From positions 186,001 to 250,000 of the forward strand of contig NZ_BNAY01000011.1 in the NCBI RefSeq assembly GCF_014654365.1: 64,000 nt of DNA, written 5' to 3'. The translations under genes and the position numbers were made by a program. Within the stretch, counting starts at the first letter, position 1. Each line of letters opens with the position of its first letter. The notes beneath the pieces are model-generated. The model was given only the letters and a program-made list of their open reading frames with translations. It ran no database searches and had not been told where the DNA came from. The stretch is from Amycolatopsis oliviviridis (lineage in GTDB: Bacteria > Actinomycetota > Actinomycetes > Mycobacteriales > Pseudonocardiaceae). This document shows positions 7,786 through 16,381 of the stretch, piece after piece.

Positions 7786-8616
7786 TCAGGCGCGGAGCGG
7801 CTCGACGGTCTTCGCCAGGACGTCCAGCTGCGCCAAGGTCTCCGCCTCGGGCAGCGTCGGCAGGATGAGGGAGACCTCGTCGACCCCGGCGCCGGCGAGA
7901 CCGCGCAGCAGGTCCGGATCGGCCGGAGCACCGAACACGCTGATCCGGACGTCCTCGCGGCCCTGGTCGGCGAGCCAGGACCGGACGCGGCGCAATTCCT
8001 CCGGCGGCGTCACGGAATGCGGCAGCCAGCCGTCGGCGTGCTCGGCGAGCCGTTTGAGCCCGGCCGGGCCCTGACCGGCGACGTAGATCGGCGGATGCGG
8101 TTTCCGCACCGGCTTCGGCCACGAGTAGACCGGGTCGAAGTCGACGTGCTTGCCGTGGAACTCCGCCTCGTCCTGGGTCCAGATCGCCTTGAGCGCCTGG
8201 AGTTGCTCGGTCAGCAGCGCGCCCCGCGTCCGCGGGTCGACGCCGTGGTTGCGCATCTCCTCGATGTTCCAGCCCGCCCCGACGCCGAAGATCACCCGCC
8301 CGTCGGAGAGCAGGTCGAGGCTGGCGATCTCCTTGGCCGTGTAGAACAGATCGCGCTGGATCATCAGGGCGACCGCGGTGCCGAGCCGGAGGTTCGAGGT
8401 GACCGTCGCGGCGGCGGCCAGCGCCACGAACGGGTCGAGATTGCGGAGAGCGCCTCGCGGCAGCTCACCACCGGGGTACGGGCTCTCCCGGCTGACCGGG
8501 ATATGGGAGTGTTCGGGGAGGTAGAGGGAGTCGAAGCCCTTCTCCTCCAAGGCGGCGGCCAGCACGTGCGGCCGGATTCCCTCGTCGGTCACTGCGGTCG
8601 CGATACCGAAGTCCAT
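7786..8616 (-). CDS. LLM-class (luciferase-like) F420-type oxidoreductase
   Basis: About 276 aa, luciferase-like monooxygenase fold. Visible landmarks are MDFGIATAVTDEG, LYLPEHSHIP, NLRLGTAVALM, ASLDLLSDGRVIFGVGAGWN and the later KPHPPIYVAGQGPAGLKRLAEHADGW (the last shown in parts). These match the actinobacterial subgroup that uses coenzyme F420. The ATG at 8616 has AGGAG 10 nt upstream; a GTG at 8625 is an alternative start but leaves only 2 nt of spacing. The substrate is unknown. It stands alone, ending against a palindrome cluster. Confidence 0.85.
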   Translation of the reverse strand: MDFGIATAVTDEGIRPHVLAAALEEKGFDSLYLPEHSHIPVSRESPYPGGELPRGALRNLDPFVALAAAATVTSNLRLGTAVALMIQRDLFYTAKEIASLDLLSDGRVIFGVGAGWNIEEMRNHGVDPRTRGALLTEQLQALKAIWTQDEAEFHGKHVDFDPVYSWPKPVRKPHPPIYVAGQGPAGLKRLAEHADGWLPHSVTPPEELRRVRSWLADQGREDVRISVFGAPADPDLLRGLAGAGVDEVSLILPTLPEAETLAQLDVLAKTVEPLRA

Positions 8617-8731
8617 GTTCAGCACGACTCCTGCAGGCGACCGGGTATTCCCGTTGTCGGTGATTCACCGCCGCGCGGATCCGGTCGGCCGCGGAACAGC
8701 CGACCGGATCACCCCCAGTCCAGGCCCTCGG

Positions 8732-8857
8732 CTAGCTTCCCCTGTCGCCGATCTCGCGTCTGATCTCCTGCTCCGCCCTTCGATCCGTGTCCACGGCCAG
8801 CCGTTGCGCCCGTAACGACGCTTCACGGCGGACGGCTTCGACATCCAGCAGCCCCAT
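8732..8857 (-). CDS. Small charged protein divergent from AfsR-like regulator
   Basis: A 41-aa frame beginning MGLLDVEAVRREASLRAQR and ending in a charged EIRREIGDRGS helix. GGGAGGAG sits eight bases before the ATG, a strong ribosome binding site for so short a frame. It is transcribed away from the AfsR-like gene, sharing its 115-bp promoter region. The composition predicts one amphipathic helix. Function unknown. The rest of the 8617-8972 gap shows nothing I recognise. Confidence 0.5.
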   Translation of the reverse strand: MGLLDVEAVRREASLRAQRLAVDTDRRAEQEIRREIGDRGS

Positions 8858-8972
8858 GCGTTCGCTCCTCCCTTTCCGCCGTGAATCGTGGGGCCCGGCG
8901 CTGTGTGGAACTCTGGTAAGAAACCTTGAAGCCGCAGGGCCGGGTCGTCGAGCGAGGACGGGGAGGGTCGCG

Positions 8973-11873
8973 ATGACGGTGGAGTTCCGCCTGTCGCAGG
9001 GGCTGGAAGTGCTCGTCGGCGGGCAGGCGGTACCGACCGGATTCGCCCGCCAGCGGGCGGTGCTGGTGGCGTTGCTGGCCGACCTCGGCACCCCGGTGCC
9101 GGTCGACGAACTCGTCGAGCGAGTGTGGGGCGAGCACCTTCCGAAACAGCCCCGGGAGGCGCTCTACGGCTACGTGTCCCGCTTGCGCGGTGTGCTCGCG
9201 CCCTGTCCGGAGGCGACCATCGGCAAGCACGCCGCCGGGTACGTGCTGAACGCGGATCCGATGACGGTGGACCTGTACCGGTTCGAGCACACCGTCGAGG
9301 CGGCGCGGAACTGCGACGAGGACGCTCGTGCCCTGGAGCTGTACACGACCGCGCTGCGGGCGTGGCGTGGCGAACCGGTTCCGGTCGTGGACACGCCCTG
9401 GATGGGCGCCCTCCGAGACCGTCTGCGGCAACAGTTCAAGACGGCGGAGCTGGACAGCCAGGAGATCGCCCTGCGGCTGGGCAGGCACACGGAACTGCTG
9501 CCCGCGCTGATCAGACAGGCGAGAGAGTTCCCGTTGGACGAACGAGTGGCCGGGCAGTACATGCTCGCCCTCTACCGCAGCGGCAGGCAGGCCGACGCCC
9601 TGGAGCACTACCGGCAGGTCCGGCTCCGGCTGGCCGACGAGCTGGGCGCCGATCCCGGTTCGTCCTTGCAGGAACTGCATCTCCGGATCCTGTCCGCCGC
9701 GCCCGAACTCGACACGTCCGGGCAGCCGGCCTCGGTGTCCGCCCAGGTGGTTCCGCGTCAGCTGCCCGCGGAGCCCCGGGGTTTCCTCGGCCGGGCGCAC
9801 GAACTCGCCGCGCTGAGCGGGATGCCGGATCACCTCGCGGAGGACGGTCCGGAGGGGGCGGTCCGCGTGCTGTCGGGCGGCGGGGGCGTCGGGAAGACTT
9901 GGCTGGCCCTGCGGTGGGCGCACGACCACCTCGCCGAGTTCCCGGACGGCCAGCTCTTCGTGAACCTCCGCGGGTTCGACCCGGCCGCGGAGCCCGTGTC
10001 CCCGGATTCGGCACTCCACGGATTCCTGACGGCGCTCGGTGTCGCGCCCGCCGCCATCCCCCAAGACGCCGACGCCCGGGCTGCGCTCTACCGGAGCCTG
10101 AGCGCCGACCGGCGCCTTCTCGTCGTACTCGACAACGCGCGCGAAACCGCGCAGGTGCTCCCGCTGCTGCCCGGCGGTCGATCCAGCACCGTGCTGATCA
10201 CCAGCCGCCATCGGCTGAACGGCCTGCTGGCCACCCACACCGCGCAGCCGCTGCCGCTGGGCGTTCTCGGCACCTCCGAGGCGCGCGGGATTCTCGCCCG
10301 GCATCTCGGCGCGTCCTCGCTGGACGCCGACCCGCGAGCCACCGAGGCGCTGCTGCGCCACTGCGCCGGCCTCCCCTTGGCGCTGGCCATCGTCGCCAGC
10401 CGGGCCGCGGCTCATCCCGGGTTCCCGCTCGCCGGGTTCGCCGACGAACTCCGCGCCGACGCCGAGTCGCTGGACACTCTCGACACCGGCGAGCTGTCCT
10501 GGAACCTGCGCGCGGTGTTCTCGGCCTCGTACGGGGTGCTCGACGTCCAGGCCGCGACGATGTTCCGGTGGCTCAGCCTCGCGCCCGGCGCCGACATCAC
10601 GCTCCCCGCCGCCGCGGCGCTCTGCCGATCGACGCGCTCGGCCGCCCGGACGGTGCTCACCGCTCTCGAAATGGCGAGCCTGATCGAGCAACACCGTCCC
10701 GGCCGCTACCGCATGCACGACCTCACCCGTGCCTACGCGGCCGAACTCACCAAGGCCCACGACACCGAAGCCGACCGGCGGGACGCGCTGGCCCGCCTGT
10801 TCGGCCACTACTGCCATGTGGCGTCGGTCGCCGCGGACCTGTTCACGCCGGAGGAACGTGAACGACGTCCGCCGATCCCACCCGTCTCCGGGCCCCCGGT
10901 GACGTTGCCGGACGGGGACGCCGCGCGCGCTTGGCTGGAGGCCGAACGCGACAATCTCCTCGCGTCCGCGCGTCACGCCGCCGCCTTCGGCCCCGCGACC
11001 GTCGTCACCCATTTGTCCGCCACGCTGTTCCGGTACCTGGACAACTGCGGCCATTACCAGGACGCGCTGACGTTGCACACGGCCGCGCGCGACGCGGTCG
11101 ACCCGGCCGTCGTCGCCCACGCCCACGCGCTCTGCTCGCTCGGATACGCCCTCGTCCGGCTCGGCCGCTATGACGAAGCGCTCCACGAACTTCGTCAGGC
11201 CCTCGGCCATCCCCGGGCCGATCCGCTCGTGGACTACGCGGCGAACACCAACATCGCGTTCGTTCACGACGACCGCGGCGACCGGGAAACGGCGCTCACC
11301 TATTACGCACGCGCGCTCGACGCCAGCCGCACCCCGGGATATCGGTCCACGTATGGAATCGCGCTCAACAACCTGGGCGACTGCTACCGCAAACTCGGCC
11401 GCCACGAAGAGGCCATCGACCATCTACGGCGCAGCATCACGATCGCGGAGGAATTCGACTCCGCGGGGCTCGGCGGCGTGGCCCTGGGCAGCCTCGGCGA
11501 CCTGCAACGGGCACAGGACGACCACTCCGGGGCGCGTGCCAGCTACCGCCGCGCGCTGGAACTGGCACGCATCTGCGGAAACCCCGGCCTCGAAGTCGAG
11601 CTGCTCAACAGACTGGCTTCCGCGACCGTGACCCCGAGGGAGGGCCTCGAACAGTTCCAGCGGGCGCTGAGCCTCGCCCGTGAAATCGGCTTCACCGTGG
11701 AAGAGGCTCACGCCCACCACGGCCTGGCCCGGCTGCATCACACCCTCGGCGACCTCACCGCCAGCCGGAACCACGCCCACGAGGCGCTCCGCCTCTACAC
11801 CGCGCTGAAAAGCTCCGGCACGGACGCCGTCGGCGCGCTCATCCGCGATCACCTGTCCGCGGCCGAAGACTAG
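8973..11873 (+). CDS. AfsR/SARP-family regulator with NB-ARC and TPR domains
   Basis: About 966 aa. An N-terminal winged-helix DNA-binding part and bacterial transcriptional activation domain (about 1-245) carry VWGEHLPKQPREALYGYVSR. An NB-ARC ATPase (about 265-560) follows with Walker A GGGGVGKTW near 303 and Walker B LLVVLDNARE. TPR repeats (about 690-960) end the protein. AfsR-type proteins activate secondary-metabolite or other genes in response to phosphorylation or ligands. The ATG at 8973 follows GGGAGGG and begins the conserved winged-helix strand; longer upstream frames lack domain content. No biosynthetic cluster is adjacent, so the target is unknown. Confidence 0.9.
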   Translation: MTVEFRLSQGLEVLVGGQAVPTGFARQRAVLVALLADLGTPVPVDELVERVWGEHLPKQPREALYGYVSRLRGVLAPCPEATIGKHAAGYVLNADPMTVDLYRFEHTVEAARNCDEDARALELYTTALRAWRGEPVPVVDTPWMGALRDRLRQQFKTAELDSQEIALRLGRHTELLPALIRQAREFPLDERVAGQYMLALYRSGRQADALEHYRQVRLRLADELGADPGSSLQELHLRILSAAPELDTSGQPASVSAQVVPRQLPAEPRGFLGRAHELAALSGMPDHLAEDGPEGAVRVLSGGGGVGKTWLALRWAHDHLAEFPDGQLFVNLRGFDPAAEPVSPDSALHGFLTALGVAPAAIPQDADARAALYRSLSADRRLLVVLDNARETAQVLPLLPGGRSSTVLITSRHRLNGLLATHTAQPLPLGVLGTSEARGILARHLGASSLDADPRATEALLRHCAGLPLALAIVASRAAAHPGFPLAGFADELRADAESLDTLDTGELSWNLRAVFSASYGVLDVQAATMFRWLSLAPGADITLPAAAALCRSTRSAARTVLTALEMASLIEQHRPGRYRMHDLTRAYAAELTKAHDTEADRRDALARLFGHYCHVASVAADLFTPEERERRPPIPPVSGPPVTLPDGDAARAWLEAERDNLLASARHAAAFGPATVVTHLSATLFRYLDNCGHYQDALTLHTAARDAVDPAVVAHAHALCSLGYALVRLGRYDEALHELRQALGHPRADPLVDYAANTNIAFVHDDRGDRETALTYYARALDASRTPGYRSTYGIALNNLGDCYRKLGRHEEAIDHLRRSITIAEEFDSAGLGGVALGSLGDLQRAQDDHSGARASYRRALELARICGNPGLEVELLNRLASATVTPREGLEQFQRALSLAREIGFTVEEAHAHHGLARLHHTLGDLTASRNHAHEALRLYTALKSSGTDAVGALIRDHLSAAED

Positions 11874-11874
11874 G

Positions 11875-13050
11875 TCACCACGCAGGCAGCACGCGGCCCC
11901 GCACCTCACCGAACCCGATCCGGGCACCGTCCGCGCCGGGCGCGGTCCCGGTGATCACGACCTCGTCGCCGTCCAGCAGGAAGGTGCGCTCCTCGCCCTT
12001 GACCGTGAGCGGTTCCTTTCCGCCCCAGGACAATTCGAGGAACGCGCCGCGCTGGTTCTTCTCCGGTCCGGAGATCGTGCCGGAGCCGTACAGGTCTCCC
12101 GTGCGCGAAGACGCGCCGTTGACCGTCAGATGCGCCAGCATCTGGGCGGGCGACCAGTACATCTCGCGGAACGGCGGGCGGCTGACCTCCTCGCCGTTCC
12201 ATTCGACGACCAGATCGATGTCGAGGCCCCACGGCGAGCTTTCCCGCAGGTACGGCAGCGGCTGCGGATCGAGCTGGCCGGGCAGCGGGATCCGCGCGGC
12301 CTCCAGCGCCAGGATCGGGACCACCCAAGGGGAGATCGAGGTCGCGAAGCTCTTGCCGAGGTGCGGGCCCAGCGGCACGTATTCCCACGCCTGGATGTCG
12401 CGGGCCGACCAGTCGTTGAGCAGGACCGCGCCGAAAACGTGGCGGGGGAAGGCGTCCGGGGTGATCGGCGTGTTCAGCGGGGTCCCGGTGCCGACGACGA
12501 ACCCCAGCTCCGCTTCGATGTCCAGCCGCACGCTCGGCCCGAACGCCGGCGCCGCGTCGGCCGGGGACTTGCGCTGACCACTCGGGCGCACGATGTCCGT
12601 ACCGGAGACCAGGACCGTGCCCGACCGTCCGTGGTAGCCGACCGGGAGGTGCTTCCAGTTGGGCAGCAACGGTTCCGCGTCCGGGCGGAACAGCCTGCCG
12701 ACGTTCGAGGCGTGGTGTTCGGAGGCGTAGAAGTCGACGTAGTCCGCGACCTCGATCGGCAGGTGCGTGGTCACCCTCGCGACGGGATGGACCGCGCCGT
12801 CGGGGACCTCACCGGTGACCAGGTCACGGATCCGCGCCCGGACCTCCACCCAGCGGTCGTATCCCTGCGCCATGAACGGATTCAGCGACGGCGCGGCGAA
12901 GACGTCGTCACCGAGCGCCGCGGCCAGGTCGAGGACGGAGTCCCCGACCCGCACGCCGACACGCGGGGAATCCCCGTCGACGGAGAACACGCCGTACGGC
13001 AGGTTTTCGATCCCGAACAGCGAGCCTGCGGGGATGTCGATCGTGGTCAT
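11875..13050 (-). CDS. fahA: Fumarylacetoacetase
   Basis: Last enzyme of tyrosine/homogentisate breakdown, cleaving fumarylacetoacetate to fumarate and acetoacetate. The 391-aa protein has the small N-terminal SH3-like part and the FAH catalytic domain. DFYASEHHASNVGRLFRP holds the metal Asp and catalytic His, IEAELGFVVG the metal-binding Glu pair, and NDWSARDIQAWEYVPLGP the later Asp and substrate pocket. The ATG overlaps the stop of the upstream gene. Homogentisate dioxygenase is not in the window. Confidence 0.95.
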   Translation of the reverse strand: MTTIDIPAGSLFGIENLPYGVFSVDGDSPRVGVRVGDSVLDLAAALGDDVFAAPSLNPFMAQGYDRWVEVRARIRDLVTGEVPDGAVHPVARVTTHLPIEVADYVDFYASEHHASNVGRLFRPDAEPLLPNWKHLPVGYHGRSGTVLVSGTDIVRPSGQRKSPADAAPAFGPSVRLDIEAELGFVVGTGTPLNTPITPDAFPRHVFGAVLLNDWSARDIQAWEYVPLGPHLGKSFATSISPWVVPILALEAARIPLPGQLDPQPLPYLRESSPWGLDIDLVVEWNGEEVSRPPFREMYWSPAQMLAHLTVNGASSRTGDLYGSGTISGPEKNQRGAFLELSWGGKEPLTVKGEERTFLLDGDEVVITGTAPGADGARIGFGEVRGRVLPAW

Positions 13051-13889
13051 GCCTCTCCTCGGGGCGCCTCGAGCAGGCCGAGTCCGGCCAGTTCGGTCAG
13101 GGGGTCGGTGATGCTGCAGGTGCCGAACGACGTGAAGCCCGCGCGGACCGCGGCGGCGCGCTCCGGTCCCAGCGCCCGCAGCCGTCCGGCGAGGACGGCG
13201 CCGTCCCGTTCGGCGAGAACGGCTTCGGCGTCGCCACCGGTCAAGACTGCGTCGGTGGCGAGCATCAGGTTCAGGAAGCCGTGCTGTTCGAAGCCGGTGT
13301 CAGGGTCGGTGTTGCGGAGCGCGTGGTGCAGCCCGGCGGTGGCCTTGAACGGGACACCGGCCTCGACGGCGGCCCGGACCGCGGCCGCGAGCTCGGCCTC
13401 GTCCGGGTACAGGTCGGCCCGGACGCCACCGGTGCGGAACTTCGCGCGGTGCCCGGTGCCGGACAGGGCGGTCAGCAGCGGGACACGCCGTTCGTCCCGC
13501 GGGATCTCGACGAAAACCGGTGCGGTGACACCGGAAAGCGCGGCGAGCAGCTCGTCCGGTCCCATCCCGTCGGGTACGGCGATCTCGAGCGCGTCGAGTT
13601 TCACCGGCAGCTCGGCGACGGCTTCGAGCACGCCGTCGAGCTGAGCGGGTCCGCCGGGCAGGGTCACCGCGACCGGCAGCGGGACTTCCCGGTCGCCCAG
13701 GACCTCGGCGAGCTCGCCGAGCGCGGTGGCGGCGACCACCAGCGGTCCGACGAGGCCGGCGTACCAGGCGGAGACGTGCTCGTCGTGCGCCGTGACGGCG
13801 GCAGGCAGCGGGGCCAGACCCGGCGGGAACACCGCGGCGTCGTCGCACAGCCCGGCGAAGAGCGCGGGAATCCGTCCAACGTCCACCAT
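13047..13889 (-). CDS. Conserved protein of unknown function in fahA operon
   Basis: A 280-aa, Ala/Leu/Gly-rich, probably cytoplasmic protein (MVDVGRIPALFAGLCDDAAV). No catalytic motif is obvious. A GHRAKFRTGGVRADLYPD segment followed by GLHHALRN looks like a TIM-barrel strand/loop pattern, which is only an impression. It is translated just before fahA with a 4-nt overlap and has a strong GAGGAGGAG site. Co-transcription suggests a role in aromatic amino acid breakdown. Confidence 0.8.
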   Translation of the reverse strand: MVDVGRIPALFAGLCDDAAVFPPGLAPLPAAVTAHDEHVSAWYAGLVGPLVVAATALGELAEVLGDREVPLPVAVTLPGGPAQLDGVLEAVAELPVKLDALEIAVPDGMGPDELLAALSGVTAPVFVEIPRDERRVPLLTALSGTGHRAKFRTGGVRADLYPDEAELAAAVRAAVEAGVPFKATAGLHHALRNTDPDTGFEQHGFLNLMLATDAVLTGGDAEAVLAERDGAVLAGRLRALGPERAAAVRAGFTSFGTCSITDPLTELAGLGLLEAPRGEA

Positions 13890-13908
13890 GGTCTCCTCCT
13901 CGCCGATT

Positions 13909-13924
13909 TAGTTCATACTTTGAC
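13909..13924 (-). promoter_or_regulatory. Putative MarR-family operator, fahA operon
   Basis: The minus strand reads GTCAAAGTATGAACTA, 20 nt upstream of the operon start. It matches 13 of 16 bases with GTCAAAGTCGAAACTA at 14535-14550, on the other side of the MarR gene. Confidence 0.45.
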
Positions 13925-13969
13925 TATCCATCGGGCAGCGTAGTCCGGTCTTCCGGGGGACGGGAAGAC

Positions 13970-14503
13970 CTACTTGCGGCTCCGGGTGCCGAACTCGGCG
14001 CGGCTCGTGATGAGCTTGCCCAGAAGCATCACGAGGATGCGCTGTTCGGTCTCGGTCAGCGCGTTCGTCCAGCCGAATTCGCGTTCGTTGTGCTCGCGGA
14101 AGACCGAGACCATCTCCTCGTGCCCCGCCTCGGTCAGCGACAGCTGCACCGAACGGCCGTCCCGCTCGTCCGGCACCCGGTGGAGCATTCCCTCCGCGAC
14201 CTGCGTCTTGACCAGGTTGGACACCGCCGCCCGGCTCATCCCGGTCAGCCGGGCCGCGCTCGTCGGTTCGAGCGGTCCGGCGAGCCAGACCACGAACAGC
14301 AGCCGGAACGCCGACCACGACCGGCCACGCGGCCGGTGCACCGCGGCTTCGAGGTCGTAGGTCACCAGGTCCGAGGCGCGGTTGAGGGTCAGCAGCACCT
14401 CGGTCGCCAGCTGGTGCCGGAAGCCGTACTCCTGCGCGAGCCGCCGGTTCGCCAGCGCCACGAACGACCAGAAGTCCCGTCCGGCCGCGTCCACGTCTTC
14501 CAT
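13970..14503 (-). CDS. MarR-family transcriptional regulator
   Basis: A 177-aa winged-helix regulator. The recognition part reads LTGMSRAAVSNLVKTQV, then the wing VPDERDGRSVQLSLTEAG, both typical of MarR proteins that respond to small aromatic ligands. It is transcribed toward the fahA operon and away from the DUF1989 operon. A shared sequence motif in both flanking promoter regions suggests it controls one or both. The start is the ATG that opens the amphipathic N-terminal helix. Confidence 0.92.
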   Translation of the reverse strand: MEDVDAAGRDFWSFVALANRRLAQEYGFRHQLATEVLLTLNRASDLVTYDLEAAVHRPRGRSWSAFRLLFVVWLAGPLEPTSAARLTGMSRAAVSNLVKTQVAEGMLHRVPDERDGRSVQLSLTEAGHEEMVSVFREHNEREFGWTNALTETEQRILVMLLGKLITSRAEFGTRSRK

Positions 14504-14534
14504 CGCCGAACACTAACCCGGCGTCTCGAAAATG

Positions 14535-14550
14535 GTCAAAGTCGAAACTA
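14535..14550 (+). promoter_or_regulatory. Putative MarR-family operator, divergent promoter
   Basis: GTCAAAGTCGAAACTA lies between the MarR gene and the DUF1989 operon and repeats the motif upstream of the fahA operon. A candidate autoregulatory and divergent control site. Confidence 0.4.
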
Positions 14551-14642
14551 GTTTGTGCTCTTGGAGATTCATCTATCAGAACAGTGAAACCTTGGAGGTT
14601 CCTCCATGGCGAGCACGGCGCCGGCACCGGTTTGCTGAAGGC

Positions 14643-15257
14643 ATGAGCAGAACGGAAGTATCACCGGGGACCGCGAAAGCCGTCCGGGTGGCGGCAGGCG
14701 ACCTGGTCCGGGTGATCGACGTCGAAGGCGGCCAGGTCGGCGACGTGTTCGCGTTCGCCGACAGCGGGACCGATCTGGCCGAGCACCACAGCGCGGCGCA
14801 CACCCGCGCCGCGAACGACCGGCTGTTCCCCGCCGTCGGCGAGTCCTTCGTGACCGATCGGCGCCGCCCGATCCTGACCCTGGTCGCGGACACCTCCCCC
14901 GGCGAGCACGACATGCTCATCCCGGCCTGCGACCCGGCCCGGTACGCCGCGCTGGGCGCGCCGGGGCACCGGTCCTGCGCCGCGAACCTGAGCGAAGCGC
15001 TGGACGAGGCCGGGCTGAGCTTCACCGGACCGGCCCCGCAGCCGATCAACGTCTTCATGCGCATCCCGGTCGGAGAGGACGGGCGGCTGAGCTGGCTGAC
15101 CGCGACCTCCCGCCCCGGCGACGCGGTCACCCTGCGGGCCGAACTGGACTGTGTCGTCGTGGTCTCCGCCTGCCCGCAGGATCTCGTGTCCATCAGCGAC
15201 GCCGGACTCTCCCCGCTCGCCATCGAAACCATCCACAATGGAGGATCACGATCATGA
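14643..15257 (+). CDS. Urea carboxylase-associated family (DUF1989) protein
   Basis: A 204-aa protein. The pattern KAVRVAAGDLVRVIDVEGGQVGD, EHHSAAHTRAAN, then LIPACDPARY and INVFMRIPV is the DUF1989 signature; members sit with urea carboxylase and guanidine/nucleobase degradation genes. The fold is beta-sandwich (cupin-like) with probable metal ligands in the H-x-AHT and CDP segments. It opens a three-gene operon with an OYE-family reductase and a polysaccharide-deacetylase fold enzyme, with ATGA overlaps. No urea carboxylase is present, so the substrate is open. Confidence 0.85.
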   Translation: MSRTEVSPGTAKAVRVAAGDLVRVIDVEGGQVGDVFAFADSGTDLAEHHSAAHTRAANDRLFPAVGESFVTDRRRPILTLVADTSPGEHDMLIPACDPARYAALGAPGHRSCAANLSEALDEAGLSFTGPAPQPINVFMRIPVGEDGRLSWLTATSRPGDAVTLRAELDCVVVVSACPQDLVSISDAGLSPLAIETIHNGGSRS

Positions 15258-16381
15258 CCACCACCGTCGGCCACGCCCACCCCGCGCTGGCCCCGACCAC
15301 CCTCGGCGGCCTCGCGCTGCGCAACCGCTACGCCGTCGCCCCCATGACCCGGGTCTCGGCCGCGCCCGACGGCACGCCGACCGGCGAAATGGCCGACTAC
15401 TACGCCGAATTCGCCCGCGGCGGGTTCGGCCTCGTGTTCAGCGAGGGCATCTACCCCGACACGGCGGCCAGCCAGGGGTACCTCAACCAGCCGGGCCTCG
15501 CGCGGGACGAACACGTCGCGGGCTGGCGCGTGGTCACCGCCGGAGTGCGCGCGGCGGGCGGCCGGATGATCGCGCAGCTGATGCACGCCGGGGCGATCTC
15601 CCAGGGGAATCCGCACCAGGACCACACCGTCGGCCCGTCGGCCGTCCAGCCGCGCGGGGAGATGATGCCCGCGTACGGCGGTTCCGGGCCGTGGGGCGCG
15701 CCCCGGGAACTGACCACCGCCGAGATCGACGACGTCGTCGACGGGTTCGCCGCCGCGGCCCGACGCGCCCGTGAGGCCGGGTTCGACGGCGTCGAAGTGC
15801 ACGCGGCCAACGGCTATCTGCTCGACCAGTTCCTCACCGACTACACCAACCGGCGCACCGACTCCTACGGCGGACCGGTCGCCGGCCGGATCCGGCTGAC
15901 CGCCCGCGTCGTGACCGCCGTCGCCGAGGCCGTGCCCGAGCTGGTGACCGGCGTGCGGCTGTCGCAGACGAAGGTCAACGACTTCACCTACCGCTGGCCC
16001 GGCGGCCGTGACGACGCCGAGGTGATCTTCGCCGCGGTCGCCGAGGCGGGCGCGGACTACCTCCACATCGCCAGCGAGGGCCGGAACTGGCTCGAAACGG
16101 CGAAGCTGGCAGGCGGCGGCACCATCACCGCCCTCGCCCGGGAGGTCACCGGCCTCCCGGTGGTCGCCAACGGCGGGATGCACGACCTCACCCAGGCGCG
16201 GGAGGTGCTCGACGGCGGGCACGCCGACCTGCTTTCGCTCGGGCACGGCGCGCTGGCCAACCCGGATCTACCCGCCCGCGTCGCGGCGGCAGAACCCCTG
16301 GCCGGGTTCGACCGGGCGATGGTCTCCCCGACGGTCACGGTGGCGAACGCGCGCCGCTGGCGGGAGAGCCGGCAGGCATGA
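15254..16381 (+). CDS. Old yellow enzyme-family NADH:flavin oxidoreductase
   Basis: A 375-aa FMN-dependent TIM barrel. Visible are the N-terminal LRNRYAVAPMTRVSA, QLMHAGAISQGNP with the HAG flavin strand, GFDGVEVHAANGYLLDQFLTD (H-x-AN active site) and the phosphate-binding end PVVANGGM. It reduces activated C=C or related bonds. Overlaps of 4 nt with both neighbours imply one transcript and a joint catabolic route with the DUF1989 and deacetylase-fold proteins. No C-terminal Fe-S/dehydrogenase extension is present. Confidence 0.92.
   Translation: MTTTVGHAHPALAPTTLGGLALRNRYAVAPMTRVSAAPDGTPTGEMADYYAEFARGGFGLVFSEGIYPDTAASQGYLNQPGLARDEHVAGWRVVTAGVRAAGGRMIAQLMHAGAISQGNPHQDHTVGPSAVQPRGEMMPAYGGSGPWGAPRELTTAEIDDVVDGFAAAARRAREAGFDGVEVHAANGYLLDQFLTDYTNRRTDSYGGPVAGRIRLTARVVTAVAEAVPELVTGVRLSQTKVNDFTYRWPGGRDDAEVIFAAVAEAGADYLHIASEGRNWLETAKLAGGGTITALAREVTGLPVVANGGMHDLTQAREVLDGGHADLLSLGHGALANPDLPARVAAAEPLAGFDRAMVSPTVTVANARRWRESRQA

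Noticed and set aside
8973-11873. Marker of an adjacent antibiotic cluster
   Set aside because: AfsR-like regulators often sit in such clusters, but no PKS, NRPS or other core biosynthetic gene occurs within the window.
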